This document shows, one piece after another, positions 25,576 through 34,924 of a DNA stretch of 44,576 nt. The stretch comes from an uncultured Eggerthella sp. (GTDB lineage Bacteria > Actinomycetota > Coriobacteriia > Coriobacteriales > Eggerthellaceae). The position numbers were made by a program, and so were the translations under genes. The stretch's first letter is position 1, and every line of letters starts with the position of its first letter. The DNA lies in NCBI GenBank assembly GCA_900542065.1, contig UQLU01000013.1, positions 1-44,576 of the forward strand, in the 5' to 3' direction. The notes under the pieces were generated by a model. The model was given only the letters and a program-made list of their open reading frames with translations. It was not told the DNA's origin and made no database searches.

Positions 25576-28146
25576 ATGAAGCTCGTTTCTGTGGTACTCG
25601 ATATTCCTACTCAAGCACTTGATTCTACTTTCACGTATGCGGTTGTTGAAAACGAAAACGACCGCATACGTTTATCTGAAGCTGCCTCAAAAGCCAATCA
25701 ATCCACCAATATGCAAACGGTGCATCGTCAGTCTTTACAATCACTCAAGCCTCTTCAGGCTTCTTTGGATGAATTGTTCGGCGAGCCAGGGGGTAGTGCT
25801 TCTCTGGATTCTTTCGACAAGGCAGTCACGGATGAAGCTATTGCCTCGGAAGATGCTTTTGTTCTGGAAATAGGGTGCGCGGTTTTGGTTCCTTTTGGTA
25901 ACCGCAAAGCGGTGGGTTTTGTTGTTGATATAAAGGAATTGTCGCCTAGCGATCCTTTTCCCGACCAGGTTAATCCTGCTAAATTAAAAGAAATTGATTC
26001 GGTAATTAGTAAGCCGTACTTCACTAAAATTGGAGCAGAATGCGCTTCGTTTTTAGCGCAGCGCTACATTGCACCGTTTTCTTCAAGTATTCGTTTATTT
26101 ATGCCTCCAGGCGGCATTCCGAAAATAGAGAAAATACAAGGCGTATGGCAATTGACCAAACCGCTTATCCACGAAGTGGATGAACGCTGGGTTGTTCGTC
26201 TTGATGCGGCAGATTCATTTTCGCCGCGAAAGGGTGCCGTTAAGCAGGAGCAGGTATTGGAAGCTCTTCGCCAAGGAGATTTGCGAGTGAGTGAGCTCAC
26301 CGCAGAATATGGCTCAATTACCCCTACTTTAAATTCCTTAGAGAAAAAAGGTGTTATCCGTATTGAACAGCGAAGACGCCTGCGAGCTCCCCTGGACTGT
26401 AGTGAGGTTTTTTCCGCCCGTGTAGGCAAAAGACCTTCTCTTACAAAAGACCAGCAAAACGCACTTTCAGTTATCGAAAAAGCCGCTCAAACCCAAAAGG
26501 GCGAAGTGGTGCTAGTTGATGGCGTAACAGGATCGGGCAAAACCGAAGTGTATCTGTGTGCTATAGAACAAGCGCTTATGCAAGGTAAGGGAGCTATTGT
26601 TCTCGTTCCTGAAATATCGCTCACGCCACAAACTGTGGCTCGCTTTCGCGGTCGATTCGGCGATTTGGTGGCGGTGCTCCATTCACGTATGTCGCAAGGT
26701 GAGCGCTATGATCAGTGGGATGCAATTCGTTCAGGTGTTGCAAGAGTGGTGGTTGGTGCGCGCAGTGCCTTGTTTGCCCCTATGGATAGCGTGGGCATTA
26801 TCATCATCGATGAAGAGCACGAATCAAGCTATAAACAGGACCAGGCTCCTCGTTATGTTACGCGTGATGTGGCAGAGTGGTTGGCGCGTGCCCATGGTGC
26901 GGTAATGGTGCTTGGGTCGGCAACGCCTTCTCTTGAAGCTCTTGCTCGTTGTAAGAGTGATTCTGCATGGCATAGGGTAGAAATGCCTGCGCGCGCAAAT
27001 GGAAAACCGCTTCCTGCAATTCAAGTGGTTGATATGGCGCATGAATTTGGTGGGGGTAACCGTTCCATGTTTTCGCGCGCCCTTCAAGCTGCTTTATTTG
27101 AAGTACTCGAAAGAAAAGAAAAAGCAGTTTTAATGCTCAATCAGCGCGGGTTTGCTCAGTTTTTGCTTTGTCGCGATTGTGGTTTTGTGCCCACTTGCGT
27201 GTCTTGTTCTACTTCGCTTACCTATCATGAGCGTGAAGCTAAATTAGTGTGCCATCATTGCGGATTTGAACAACGCGTTCCTGTTACGTGCCCTAAATGC
27301 GGAAGTCCTTATCTAAAACGTTTTGGCGCAGGTACGCAGCGTGTGGAAAGTGAACTGCGTTCGCTGTTGGCGGAATGTGACTGCGAAATTATTCGCATGG
27401 ATGCCGATACTACAGCACGAAAGGGCGACCATCAGCGCTTGCTTGAACAGTTCGCCTCAGCTGGGGCTGCTGTTCTTTTGGGCACTCAAATGATTGCAAA
27501 AGGTCTTGACTTTGATGAAGTAACACTTGTGGGAGTAATAAATGCAGACACTATGCTAAAACTCCCCGATTTTCGCAGCGCCGAGCGTACGTTTGATTTG
27601 ATAGAGCAAGTTGCCGGACGAGCGGGAAGAGCAGAAAAGCCAGGAAAAGTAATTGTTCAAACCTACAGTGCCTCTGATCCTGCTATTAAGGCGGCATCAC
27701 GCTATGATCGTCAGCTTTTTTTGGATAAGGAACTTGAGCTGCGCAAGGGCTTGGGGTATCCACCTTTTGTTCGTTTGGCAAATGTTTTGGTTTGGGGTAA
27801 AGACGAAGATCGCGTTAAACAAGTTGCTCACGAATTGTATGCAGACCTTTCAGCTCTTATTCCTTCGCAGGCAGGATTGGAGAAAACTACTCCTAAGCAA
27901 ACTGTTTCGAAGCAAGACGTTTCTCGACAGGATGTTTCCCGAGGATCACGTAGCGCTTCTTGGCTGTTGCTTCCTCCGACACCGTGTGTGCTGGAACGCT
28001 TGAAAGGTTCGTGGCGATACCATCTCGTTATTAAGGCACCTTCTACAAGCAGTATTGCAGATTATGTGGGTCAGTATTTTCGTGAGCGTAAGCCAGAACC
28101 TGACGTGCGTGTATCAATCGACATTGATCCAATAAATCTTTTATAA
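25576..28146 (+). CDS. priA: Primosomal protein N' (replication restart helicase)
   Basis: This 856-residue 3'-5' helicase reloads the replisome at stalled forks. The N-terminal DNA-binding part starts VVLDIPTQALDSTFTYAV. Walker A DGVTGSGKTEVYL lies near residue 320 and DEEH in IIIDEEHESSYKQD near 415. The zinc-binding cysteines are in CRDCGFVPTCVSC and CHHCGFEQ...CPKCG around 535-580. The length exceeds E. coli PriA (732) because of two insertions: about 65 low-complexity residues near 30-95, and a Ser/Gln/Lys stretch with repeated (K/R)QDVS near 770. GGTGA lies 10 bases before the ATG; the better AAAGGAG is too far away. Confidence 0.95.
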   Translation: MKLVSVVLDIPTQALDSTFTYAVVENENDRIRLSEAASKANQSTNMQTVHRQSLQSLKPLQASLDELFGEPGGSASLDSFDKAVTDEAIASEDAFVLEIGCAVLVPFGNRKAVGFVVDIKELSPSDPFPDQVNPAKLKEIDSVISKPYFTKIGAECASFLAQRYIAPFSSSIRLFMPPGGIPKIEKIQGVWQLTKPLIHEVDERWVVRLDAADSFSPRKGAVKQEQVLEALRQGDLRVSELTAEYGSITPTLNSLEKKGVIRIEQRRRLRAPLDCSEVFSARVGKRPSLTKDQQNALSVIEKAAQTQKGEVVLVDGVTGSGKTEVYLCAIEQALMQGKGAIVLVPEISLTPQTVARFRGRFGDLVAVLHSRMSQGERYDQWDAIRSGVARVVVGARSALFAPMDSVGIIIIDEEHESSYKQDQAPRYVTRDVAEWLARAHGAVMVLGSATPSLEALARCKSDSAWHRVEMPARANGKPLPAIQVVDMAHEFGGGNRSMFSRALQAALFEVLERKEKAVLMLNQRGFAQFLLCRDCGFVPTCVSCSTSLTYHEREAKLVCHHCGFEQRVPVTCPKCGSPYLKRFGAGTQRVESELRSLLAECDCEIIRMDADTTARKGDHQRLLEQFASAGAAVLLGTQMIAKGLDFDEVTLVGVINADTMLKLPDFRSAERTFDLIEQVAGRAGRAEKPGKVIVQTYSASDPAIKAASRYDRQLFLDKELELRKGLGYPPFVRLANVLVWGKDEDRVKQVAHELYADLSALIPSQAGLEKTTPKQTVSKQDVSRQDVSRGSRSASWLLLPPTPCVLERLKGSWRYHLVIKAPSTSSIADYVGQYFRERKPEPDVRVSIDIDPINLL

Positions 28147-28163
28147 GTTATCGAATTTAGCGG

Positions 28164-28169
28164 TATAAT
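28164..28169 (+). promoter_or_regulatory. Candidate -10 element for rpoD
   Basis: A perfect TATAAT lies in the 58-base gap after priA. The -35 position (TTATAA, overlapping the priA stop) is poor, so the promoter would depend mainly on the -10. Confidence 0.4.
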
Positions 28170-28231
28170 GATTCGATGCATCTCTAGCGAGGTTTTCGCT
28201 AACTATGAATGAATCGTGGGAAGGAAATAAC

Positions 28232-29629
28232 GTGGCAAAGGCTTCCTCTCAAGGCTCAGTTTCCAAGACAACCGAAACGAAGGAAGAAACGGAAAGCAAG
28301 GCAAAGAAAGCTCCTGCTAAAAAAGCTACCGCAAAGAAAACCACGGCGGCATCTTCAACGAAAAAGGCTCCCGCAAAAAAGACTACTGCAAAGAAGGAAA
28401 CCGCAAAGGCAAAAAGCGCGGCATCTTCTAAGAAAAAGGCGGATGAAGCCAAGGCTGCAAAAGCAGCAGAGATTGAAGACGAAGAAACCGAAGATATTCT
28501 TGAATCAGATTCTGAACCAAACATTCATGAAGTTCACGATGATTCTGATGTAAAAGAAAGCGACCTAACTGACGAAAGTCTTCTTGAGGGTATTCCTGAA
28601 GAAGAGCTGAAGGCTACGGTTGAAATTGCACCTCCGAAGGTTAACAACAAGTCTAAAAAACGTTCTCGTACGCGCAAGCAAGCGGGAGATACTTCCGTTG
28701 CTCTATTGACGGGCGATCCTGTTCGTATGTACTTGAAAGAAATTGGTAAGGTTTCTCTGCTTACTGCTGCAGAAGAAATTGACCTTGCTATGAAAATCGA
28801 AGCGGGCGTTGCTGCAACTGAAGAGCTCGAAAAGGCCGAAGAAGAAGGTATTGAGCTCGAGCGTCGCGAGCGTCGTCGCTTGACGCGTGTTGAACAAGTT
28901 GGCTTAGATGCAAAGCAGCAGCTTATCGAAGCTAACTTGCGCTTGGTTGTTTCTATCGCAAAGCGCTATGTTGGTCGCGGTATGTTGTTCCTGGATCTTA
29001 TTCAGGAAGGCAACTTGGGTCTTATTCGCGCGGTTGAAAAGTTCGACTACACCAAGGGCTTTAAGTTCTCCACTTATGCTACCTGGTGGATTCGTCAGGC
29101 CATTACTCGTGCTATTGCGGACCAGGCTCGTACTATTCGTATTCCAGTACACATGGTAGAAACCATTAACAAGTTGGTACGTATTCAGCGTCAGCTCTTG
29201 CAAACACTTGGACGCGAACCTACTCCTGAAGAGATTGCCGAGGAAATGGGCTTAACGCCAGAGCGTGTTCGTGAAATTCAAAAGATTTCCCAGGAACCAG
29301 TTTCTTTGGAAACTCCAATTGGCGAAGAAGAAGATTCTCAGCTGGGTGACTTTATCGAAGACGATGCGGCGGTTGTTCCTCCTGATGCAGCAAGTTTCAG
29401 TATGTTGCAAGAACAACTTGCAAAGACACTGGAGGGATTGGCAGAACGTGAGCGCAAAGTTATCTCGTTGCGTTTTGGCTTAGAAGATGGCCATCCTCGC
29501 ACTTTGGAAGAGGTTGGTCGAGAATTTGGCGTAACGCGTGAGCGTATTCGTCAGATTGAATCTAAGACGTTGGCAAAGCTTCGTCACCCTTCACGTTCTC
29601 AAAAGCTGAAGGATTACTTGGAAGATTAG
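28232..29629 (+). CDS. rpoD: Housekeeping RNA polymerase sigma factor
   Basis: This is the primary sigma-70 factor, about 465 residues. GTG 28232 is preferred because GGAAGGAAA sits 5 bases upstream; an in-frame ATG at 28205 has a weak site. The first 75 residues are a Lys/Ala/Thr-rich, histone H1-like tail (repeats of KKAPAKK type), followed by an acidic stretch. Region 1.2 starts VRMYLKEIGKVSLLTAAEE. Regions 2.1-2.4 include GMLFLDLIQEGNLGLIRAVE and FSTYATWWIRQAI. Region 4 ends in EVGREFGVTRERIRQIE. A basic region 1.1-like tail of this kind is seen in actinobacterial SigA/HrdB proteins. Confidence 0.96.
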   Translation: MAKASSQGSVSKTTETKEETESKAKKAPAKKATAKKTTAASSTKKAPAKKTTAKKETAKAKSAASSKKKADEAKAAKAAEIEDEETEDILESDSEPNIHEVHDDSDVKESDLTDESLLEGIPEEELKATVEIAPPKVNNKSKKRSRTRKQAGDTSVALLTGDPVRMYLKEIGKVSLLTAAEEIDLAMKIEAGVAATEELEKAEEEGIELERRERRRLTRVEQVGLDAKQQLIEANLRLVVSIAKRYVGRGMLFLDLIQEGNLGLIRAVEKFDYTKGFKFSTYATWWIRQAITRAIADQARTIRIPVHMVETINKLVRIQRQLLQTLGREPTPEEIAEEMGLTPERVREIQKISQEPVSLETPIGEEEDSQLGDFIEDDAAVVPPDAASFSMLQEQLAKTLEGLAERERKVISLRFGLEDGHPRTLEEVGREFGVTRERIRQIESKTLAKLRHPSRSQKLKDYLED

Positions 29630-29641
29630 GCATTTTAAGTA

Positions 29642-29667
29642 TTGCGGCGGCTTTTCAGCCGCCGCAA
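29642..29667 (+). terminator. GC-rich hairpin after rpoD
   Basis: TTGCGGCGGC (29642-29651) pairs perfectly with GCCGCCGCAA (29658-29667) around a 6-base loop, 12 bases after the rpoD stop. The stem is very strong, but the T-run is poor (GTTCGTATT). Confidence 0.75.
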
Positions 29668-29694
29668 GTTCGTATTAAACGCAAAGGACACTGT

Positions 29695-29793
29695 GAAAGC
29701 AGCTGATGGCACCTTACACCCTCCGAGTTACAGACGTTGTGCGAAGGTGATTCCCTTCGTCTGTTGGGTTTAAGGCACTCATCAGCTGCTTTC
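29695..29793. repeat. Inverted repeat between rpoD and rlmKL
   Basis: GAAAGCAGCTGATG (29695-29708) pairs with CATCAGCTGCTTTC (29780-29793), and the pairing continues as ACCTTACACCC / GGGTTTAAGG. Inside it, CAGACG (29731-29736) pairs with CGTCTG (29758-29763), and CGAAGG with CCTTCG. The result is a two-tier hairpin of about 100 bases, followed by a T-rich stretch (TCGTTGTTTTC) on the plus strand. Confidence 0.85.
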
Positions 29794-29858
29794 TCGTTGT
29801 TTTCTCTGGCGATGTGAGATCCGATGTTATGCTGCCATACTGAATGAATAGGCTAAGT

Positions 29859-32186
29859 ATGAGTGAAATGTTTGAATATTTTGCAACATGTCCCAAGGGA
29901 TTCGAACAGCTTTTAGCTGATGAATTAAAGCGCTTGCGTGCGCAGCGTGTCCGTCCTCTAAAAAGCGGTGTTGCATTTTTTGGGACTCAGATAGATGGGT
30001 ATCGTGTTTGTTTGTGGTCGCGTATTGCTTCACGTGTGCTACGGGTGGTAGGACGCGTGAGCGCCACAAGTGCAGAAGAGCTCTATCAAGGAGTAAAAGC
30101 GCTGCCCTGGGAAAATTTCATTGGGCCTCACGCAACTATTTCTGTTACGGCACGTGGAGGAAATGAAGCTTTGCGCAATTCGCAATTTAGTGCTCTTAAG
30201 GTCAAGGATGCGGTGTGTGATTCTTTGCGTTCACAACGCGGGTTTCGTCCCGATGTGGCGCCGCATCGTGCCGATGTTCCTCTTTGGGTTTCTATTCACA
30301 ATAAGAAAGCAACTATTTCGATTGATTATGCGGGTGAATCACTTCATAGGCGTGGATACCGTGAACAGGGCGAAGCGGTAGAAGCTCCTCTTAAAGAGGC
30401 TCTTGCAGCAGGCATGCTGGTATGGGGTGGTTGGGACCATCTTGCTTCTCCAGCTCTTCGTCGTGCTGAGGCAAAACGTAAAGGCCAACCTGCTCTTGAC
30501 GCACCCGCCTTTGTCGATCCCACGTGTGGTAGTGGTACGCTTGTGCTTGAAGCAGCGATGATGGCAACCGATCGCGCACCAGGTCTCTCGCGTGATTATT
30601 GGGGGTTTGAAGGTAGTGCAGACTTCGATGCAGAGGCATTCGATGCTTTGTTGGCGGATGCTGATGATCGTTTTGAAGCAGGACTAAAAATAGCTCCTTG
30701 TATGGTGGGCGCCGATATAGATCCTCGTGCAATAGAAATTGCAAAGGGCAATGCTCGTCGGGCAGGGTTGACCGATGTTGTTCAGTTTGTCTGCGCAAAT
30801 GCCTCAGAGCTTTCCGATACGTTAAAACGATTTGATATTGACACGCAAGCCTCTGGTTTTATAGCTTGCAATCCTCCCTATGGTGTTCGTCTATTGCGAG
30901 ATAATCTCGACGCATTTTATTCTGAGCTATCTAAGGGTCTCGATTGCCTTTCAGAGACTTGGAGGATGTGTATTATCTCTCCTGATAATTTGATCGACTC
31001 ATCGCTTGGCTATGATACGCAACGCAGCCTTTCGGTATACAACGGAGCGATCGAAGCTGTTTTGCGCGATTATCAGCTTGGTGCTTCATGTAAAGAAACG
31101 CTTAGTGTGGTAACGCTTGATGGTAGAGAAGTTGCCGTTACCGTTTCTTCAGGTCATGCAGAACAATTTGCTGCTCGTTTACGTAAGATGATTAAAGCAC
31201 GAAGAAAATGGGCTACTAAGAACAACATTCATGCATATCGTGTATATGATGCCGATCTTCCCGATTATGCGGTGTCAGTTGATGTTTTTGAAGAAAAGGG
31301 AACGCTGATAGTCCATGTATTGGTAAGCGAATATCAAGCGCCAAAAGAAGTCGATCCTCAAAAGGCTGCTCGCCGCTTCAATGATGCTTGCGCGGTTGCG
31401 CAAGCGCTCTTTGAAGTGCCAGATGATCGTTTGTTTACGCGTGTTCGCCGCCAAGACAGAGGGGGCTCTCAGTATCGAAAAGAATCTCATCAGTCGTATT
31501 CGATTATTGTTGAAGAAGATGGTTTGCCTATTGAGGTGGACTTGTCGGGATATTTGGATACTGGTTTATTTTTGGACCATCGCATTACTCGTTCTTTAGT
31601 AGGCAAAATGTCACAAGGGAAACGCTTCTTGAACTTATTTGCCTATACAGGAGTAGCAACGCTTCATGCTGCAGCACAGGGTGCTTCACAAACCACTACA
31701 GTGGATATGAGCCAAACCTACCTTGATTGGGCTCGTCGTAACATGCAACGTGCTGGTTTTACAGGGCAAGAGCATCGTTTTATTCGAGCTGACGTACTTT
31801 CCTGGGTGGAAAACCAGGCCAAACAGCAAGTTCAGGGAGACGCCGCAATGATGGGTTCGGCGGGAGCTGCCAATGCTGCCCATGTTACCGATACGTATGA
31901 CGTGGTCTTTTTGGATCCGCCAACGTTTTCTAACTCCAAGACCATGGGTAAGCGCACCTGGGATATTCAGCGTGATCACGTAAAGCTACTGAGTAAGGTC
32001 GTTAGTCTTGTTGCTTCGGGTGGCACTATTGTTTTTTCGGGAAATTTACGAAGCTTTAAGTTAGACGAACAAGCGGTAAGTAATTTAGGTTTAGCGATAG
32101 AAAATATTACCGCTCAAACCATACCTGAAGATTTTTCTCGTAATCCGCGAATTCATTTCTGTTATGTGTTAACCAAGTCAGAATAG
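29859..32186 (+). CDS. rlmL: Bifunctional 23S rRNA methyltransferase RlmKL
   Basis: This 775-residue two-headed enzyme methylates 23S rRNA: m2G2445 by the RlmL half and m7G2069 by the RlmK half (E. coli numbering). A THUMP-like N-terminus begins FEYFATCPKGFEQLL. The first Rossmann methyltransferase has DPTCGSGTLVLEAAMMA near 220 and NPPYG near 335. The second has FLNLFAYTGVATLHAAA near 590 and LDPPTFSNSKTMG near 690. The start is uncertain: ATG 29859 has a weak AGG upstream, and in-frame ATGs at 29844 and 29868 are also possible. The last of these best matches the family length. Confidence 0.93.
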   Translation: MSEMFEYFATCPKGFEQLLADELKRLRAQRVRPLKSGVAFFGTQIDGYRVCLWSRIASRVLRVVGRVSATSAEELYQGVKALPWENFIGPHATISVTARGGNEALRNSQFSALKVKDAVCDSLRSQRGFRPDVAPHRADVPLWVSIHNKKATISIDYAGESLHRRGYREQGEAVEAPLKEALAAGMLVWGGWDHLASPALRRAEAKRKGQPALDAPAFVDPTCGSGTLVLEAAMMATDRAPGLSRDYWGFEGSADFDAEAFDALLADADDRFEAGLKIAPCMVGADIDPRAIEIAKGNARRAGLTDVVQFVCANASELSDTLKRFDIDTQASGFIACNPPYGVRLLRDNLDAFYSELSKGLDCLSETWRMCIISPDNLIDSSLGYDTQRSLSVYNGAIEAVLRDYQLGASCKETLSVVTLDGREVAVTVSSGHAEQFAARLRKMIKARRKWATKNNIHAYRVYDADLPDYAVSVDVFEEKGTLIVHVLVSEYQAPKEVDPQKAARRFNDACAVAQALFEVPDDRLFTRVRRQDRGGSQYRKESHQSYSIIVEEDGLPIEVDLSGYLDTGLFLDHRITRSLVGKMSQGKRFLNLFAYTGVATLHAAAQGASQTTTVDMSQTYLDWARRNMQRAGFTGQEHRFIRADVLSWVENQAKQQVQGDAAMMGSAGAANAAHVTDTYDVVFLDPPTFSNSKTMGKRTWDIQRDHVKLLSKVVSLVASGGTIVFSGNLRSFKLDEQAVSNLGLAIENITAQTIPEDFSRNPRIHFCYVLTKSE

Positions 32187-32206
32187 CAAGAACTTCAGCC
32201 ATCATT

Positions 32207-33436
32207 ATGGGAATAATGGAAAAAATACGAGCGATCCTTGCACGTGATTCGGTGCTGGTGATTTCTATTTTTGTTGCTTTGGTATCTTGTCTTTTAGTGC
32301 CGCCTGATGCTGGTTATGCGACTTATATCGATTGGCATACGCTGGTATTGCTTTTTAGCCTAATGACGGTTGTGGCAGGTTTGCGCTTTTTAGGTGTTAT
32401 CCGTATTTTGGGCGAATGGGTAGTTGCGCGAATGCACTCCAAGGCCATGATTGCAACTGCGCTAATTCTACTTACATTTTTCTGCTCCATGTTTATCACT
32501 AACGATGTTGCGCTTATTACTTTTGTTCCGTTTGCGATTGTGGTTATGCATAAGGCAACAATGGATGGTTATATGGGCCCTGTTGTTGCTCTAATGACTA
32601 TTGCGGCAAATCTCGGTAGTATGCTTCTTCCTATGGGGAATCCGCAAAACCTGTATCTCTTTCAGACATCGGGAATGGATATATATTCCTTTGTGCAGGT
32701 AATGGCACCGTATACAATCTTTTCGGCGGCGCTCTTGCTCGTTTTTCTTGTAGCTCTTTTTCGCAAGAAAGATTCTAAAAGCTTGGGTGGCGCAGAGAAA
32801 AAGAAGCGAGTAGGGCAAAAGAATCAAAAACCATCGCCGCAACCAAATGAGGCTAATAATACTGGCAAGATGTGCCTGCTTCTTTCGCGTAAAAATCTTC
32901 CCTTTAGAAAATGCTTTTGTGCAGGAGTATATGCGGTGTTGTTTGTCGTGTGTATTTGTGCGGTAGTAAATGTGGTAGATGTATATGTTGCTGGCATTGT
33001 AGTGCTTGTGATAGTGCTCCTTATTGATAGAAAAATATTGGCACGCATTGATTACGGGCTTCTTTTTACCTTCATAGCTTTATTTGTTTTTGTAGGGAAC
33101 ATGGGGCGAATCCCTTTGATTCACGAATTGGTGTCGCAACTAATTGGGGCAGCACCAGTGTTGGCTTCGGTGGTATTGAGTCAGGTGATCAGCAACGTTC
33201 CTGCTGCTTTGCTGCTTTCGGGGTTTACCGATCAGTGGCAAGCACTCATTATCGGTACTAATCTTGGCGGATTAGGTACTCTTATTGCTTCTATGGCAAG
33301 TATTATTTCATTTAAGCTCATTACCACAGAAGGTCTGATAAAGCACGGTGAATATCTAAAAACATTTACGTGCTACAACCTGATATTCCTTGTTTTGCTT
33401 TTAATTCTGTACGTAGGACTTCATCCTGCCTGGTAA
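32207..33436 (+). CDS. Ion-transporter superfamily permease (ArsB/NhaD/SLC13 type)
   Basis: This membrane protein of about 409 residues has roughly ten spans. Hallmarks of the ion-transporter (IT) superfamily are SMFITNDVALITFVPF and GSMLLPMGNPQNLYLF in the first half, and SNVPAALLLSGF and GTNLGGLGTLIASMASIISF in the second, an inverted-repeat arrangement. A basic central loop (KKDSKSLGGAEKKKR) separates the halves. The substrate (anion, arsenite or Na+) cannot be told. The start is uncertain (ATG 32207 or 32216), as neither has a strong ribosome binding site. It lies 20 bases after rlmKL and overlaps the convergent gene by 16 bases. Confidence 0.85.
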   Translation: MGIMEKIRAILARDSVLVISIFVALVSCLLVPPDAGYATYIDWHTLVLLFSLMTVVAGLRFLGVIRILGEWVVARMHSKAMIATALILLTFFCSMFITNDVALITFVPFAIVVMHKATMDGYMGPVVALMTIAANLGSMLLPMGNPQNLYLFQTSGMDIYSFVQVMAPYTIFSAALLLVFLVALFRKKDSKSLGGAEKKKRVGQKNQKPSPQPNEANNTGKMCLLLSRKNLPFRKCFCAGVYAVLFVVCICAVVNVVDVYVAGIVVLVIVLLIDRKILARIDYGLLFTFIALFVFVGNMGRIPLIHELVSQLIGAAPVLASVVLSQVISNVPAALLLSGFTDQWQALIIGTNLGGLGTLIASMASIISFKLITTEGLIKHGEYLKTFTCYNLIFLVLLLILYVGLHPAW

Positions 33437-34791
33437 GGTTTACCATTTCTTAAGAGCGCGTCCACTAGCGTATTATCTTCAGGGTCAGGCGATCCCAAAG
33501 GAAGTCCACATGCTTCAAAGAAATGGCTTCCTGCAAATTGACGGGCACGGAAAGAATTATGTTCGCCATCATCTAAATAACGAATGCGGCTTCTTCCATC
33601 AGTGGTTCCGCAGAAAAGAAGACCATGTTTGCGAATGTAGGTACGATACGTCTCTTTTGCAGACCACAGCATAACACCTTCCATATTTTCCAATTCGTAG
33701 GCAACAGCGTAGCTGGTCCAAGAAATACCGCGTTCGCGTACGTAGCGATCAAGTATTGATGCCATGCGCGTAACGCGCTTTAAGGTGCGGGTTGCTCCAA
33801 TAAAACGTGCACCCGATACAATTTCGATGCCATCTTGTTTCAATTCGTTGACCGCTTTTTCGTAGGCATCAAGCTCAAGCATGATTGCAGGAACGGTGAG
33901 TTTGATTGATTCGTCAGGGAAAAGTTCAATGGCGGAATGAGCAGGACCTCCAGGTATTGCAATGGAGGCGCGAAGGATCAAAGAGTCATGGGCATGCTGC
34001 ACATGGCATTCCATTGCCTGCTGAGCAAAGGCGCTGCGCATAGCGTTGACATGGGTGTCTATGGCGCTGCGAGAAATGCTTTGGTTGGCACGGCTTCCCA
34101 TACGGAAGAAATAAAGGCTAAACAGCGGGATAGGTACCGAACGCTGGTTGGGGGTAGTGTTAATCGCAACAGATGAGCGATGCTGCTTGGTGTTCACGAA
34201 AGGAACACGGGTATTTTGTGGAGCGCCGTCAGGCAAATAAATTCCTCTATCGTCTCCTGGATACCAGATGGTGCGCTGACAAAACTCGCGAATTTCTTGG
34301 GTGCGTTTGGTTGCTTTTCCGTAGAGTTCTACTAAAGCAGAACCCAGTGCAGGACCCGAAGTGGAACCTTCGCGAATTTCTACAACACCATCGGCTACAT
34401 AGGGAGGAAAATCTCCTTCATGGACTTGTACTACCACGACACCTTGTTTTTCATTGGCGGGATCGACAATAAAACGGGCATCAAAGCGGGGAGTAGGAGA
34501 TACATGATGACGACATAATTCCCCAAAGATTTGCGAAAAATCTGCCGAGATACGAGGGATGGGGCAGACGGATTTGTCGTCATCGGCGATACCTATAACA
34601 AGCCACCCACCACGAGAATTTGCAAATGACGCAATTATTTTAGGAATCTTCTTTCGGACGTTTTCGTTCCAGGTTCGTTTGAACTCAAGAACATAGCCCT
34701 CTTCTAGATCTGCTAGCTGCGACAGATCTTCGTAGGTAACGTCAGCTAAATCTTTCGGTTGGCCTTGTTCGTTGCGGAATGGGCTATACAT
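33421..34791 (-). CDS. AlbA_2 (Schlafen-like) domain protein
   Basis: The N-terminal 160 residues match the AlbA_2/divergent AAA-4-type domain: LEEGYVLEFKRTWNENV, then IIASFANSRGGWLVIGIADD, ending in VEIREGSTSGPA. The rest (to residue 456) has no family I recognise, apart from a possible winged-helix part (MASILDRYVRERGISWTSYAVAYELENMEG). Proteins of this kind are often annotated as putative transcriptional regulators or nucleases, and I leave the function open. Its 3' end overlaps the convergent transporter gene by 16 bases. Confidence 0.8.
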   Translation of the reverse strand: MYSPFRNEQGQPKDLADVTYEDLSQLADLEEGYVLEFKRTWNENVRKKIPKIIASFANSRGGWLVIGIADDDKSVCPIPRISADFSQIFGELCRHHVSPTPRFDARFIVDPANEKQGVVVVQVHEGDFPPYVADGVVEIREGSTSGPALGSALVELYGKATKRTQEIREFCQRTIWYPGDDRGIYLPDGAPQNTRVPFVNTKQHRSSVAINTTPNQRSVPIPLFSLYFFRMGSRANQSISRSAIDTHVNAMRSAFAQQAMECHVQHAHDSLILRASIAIPGGPAHSAIELFPDESIKLTVPAIMLELDAYEKAVNELKQDGIEIVSGARFIGATRTLKRVTRMASILDRYVRERGISWTSYAVAYELENMEGVMLWSAKETYRTYIRKHGLLFCGTTDGRSRIRYLDDGEHNSFRARQFAGSHFFEACGLPLGSPDPEDNTLVDALLRNGKPYQAG

Positions 34792-34924
34792 GGCCTGCTC
34801 CCTAAAACGCCTTTACACTCTTTCGAATTGTTTCTTTCATTATAAAGAGGGACCAAGTCAAGGACCAAGCTAAATACGCAAGGTTCGTCAGGCTTGTCGA
34901 GATGCTTACAAAGAGATAAGAGAT

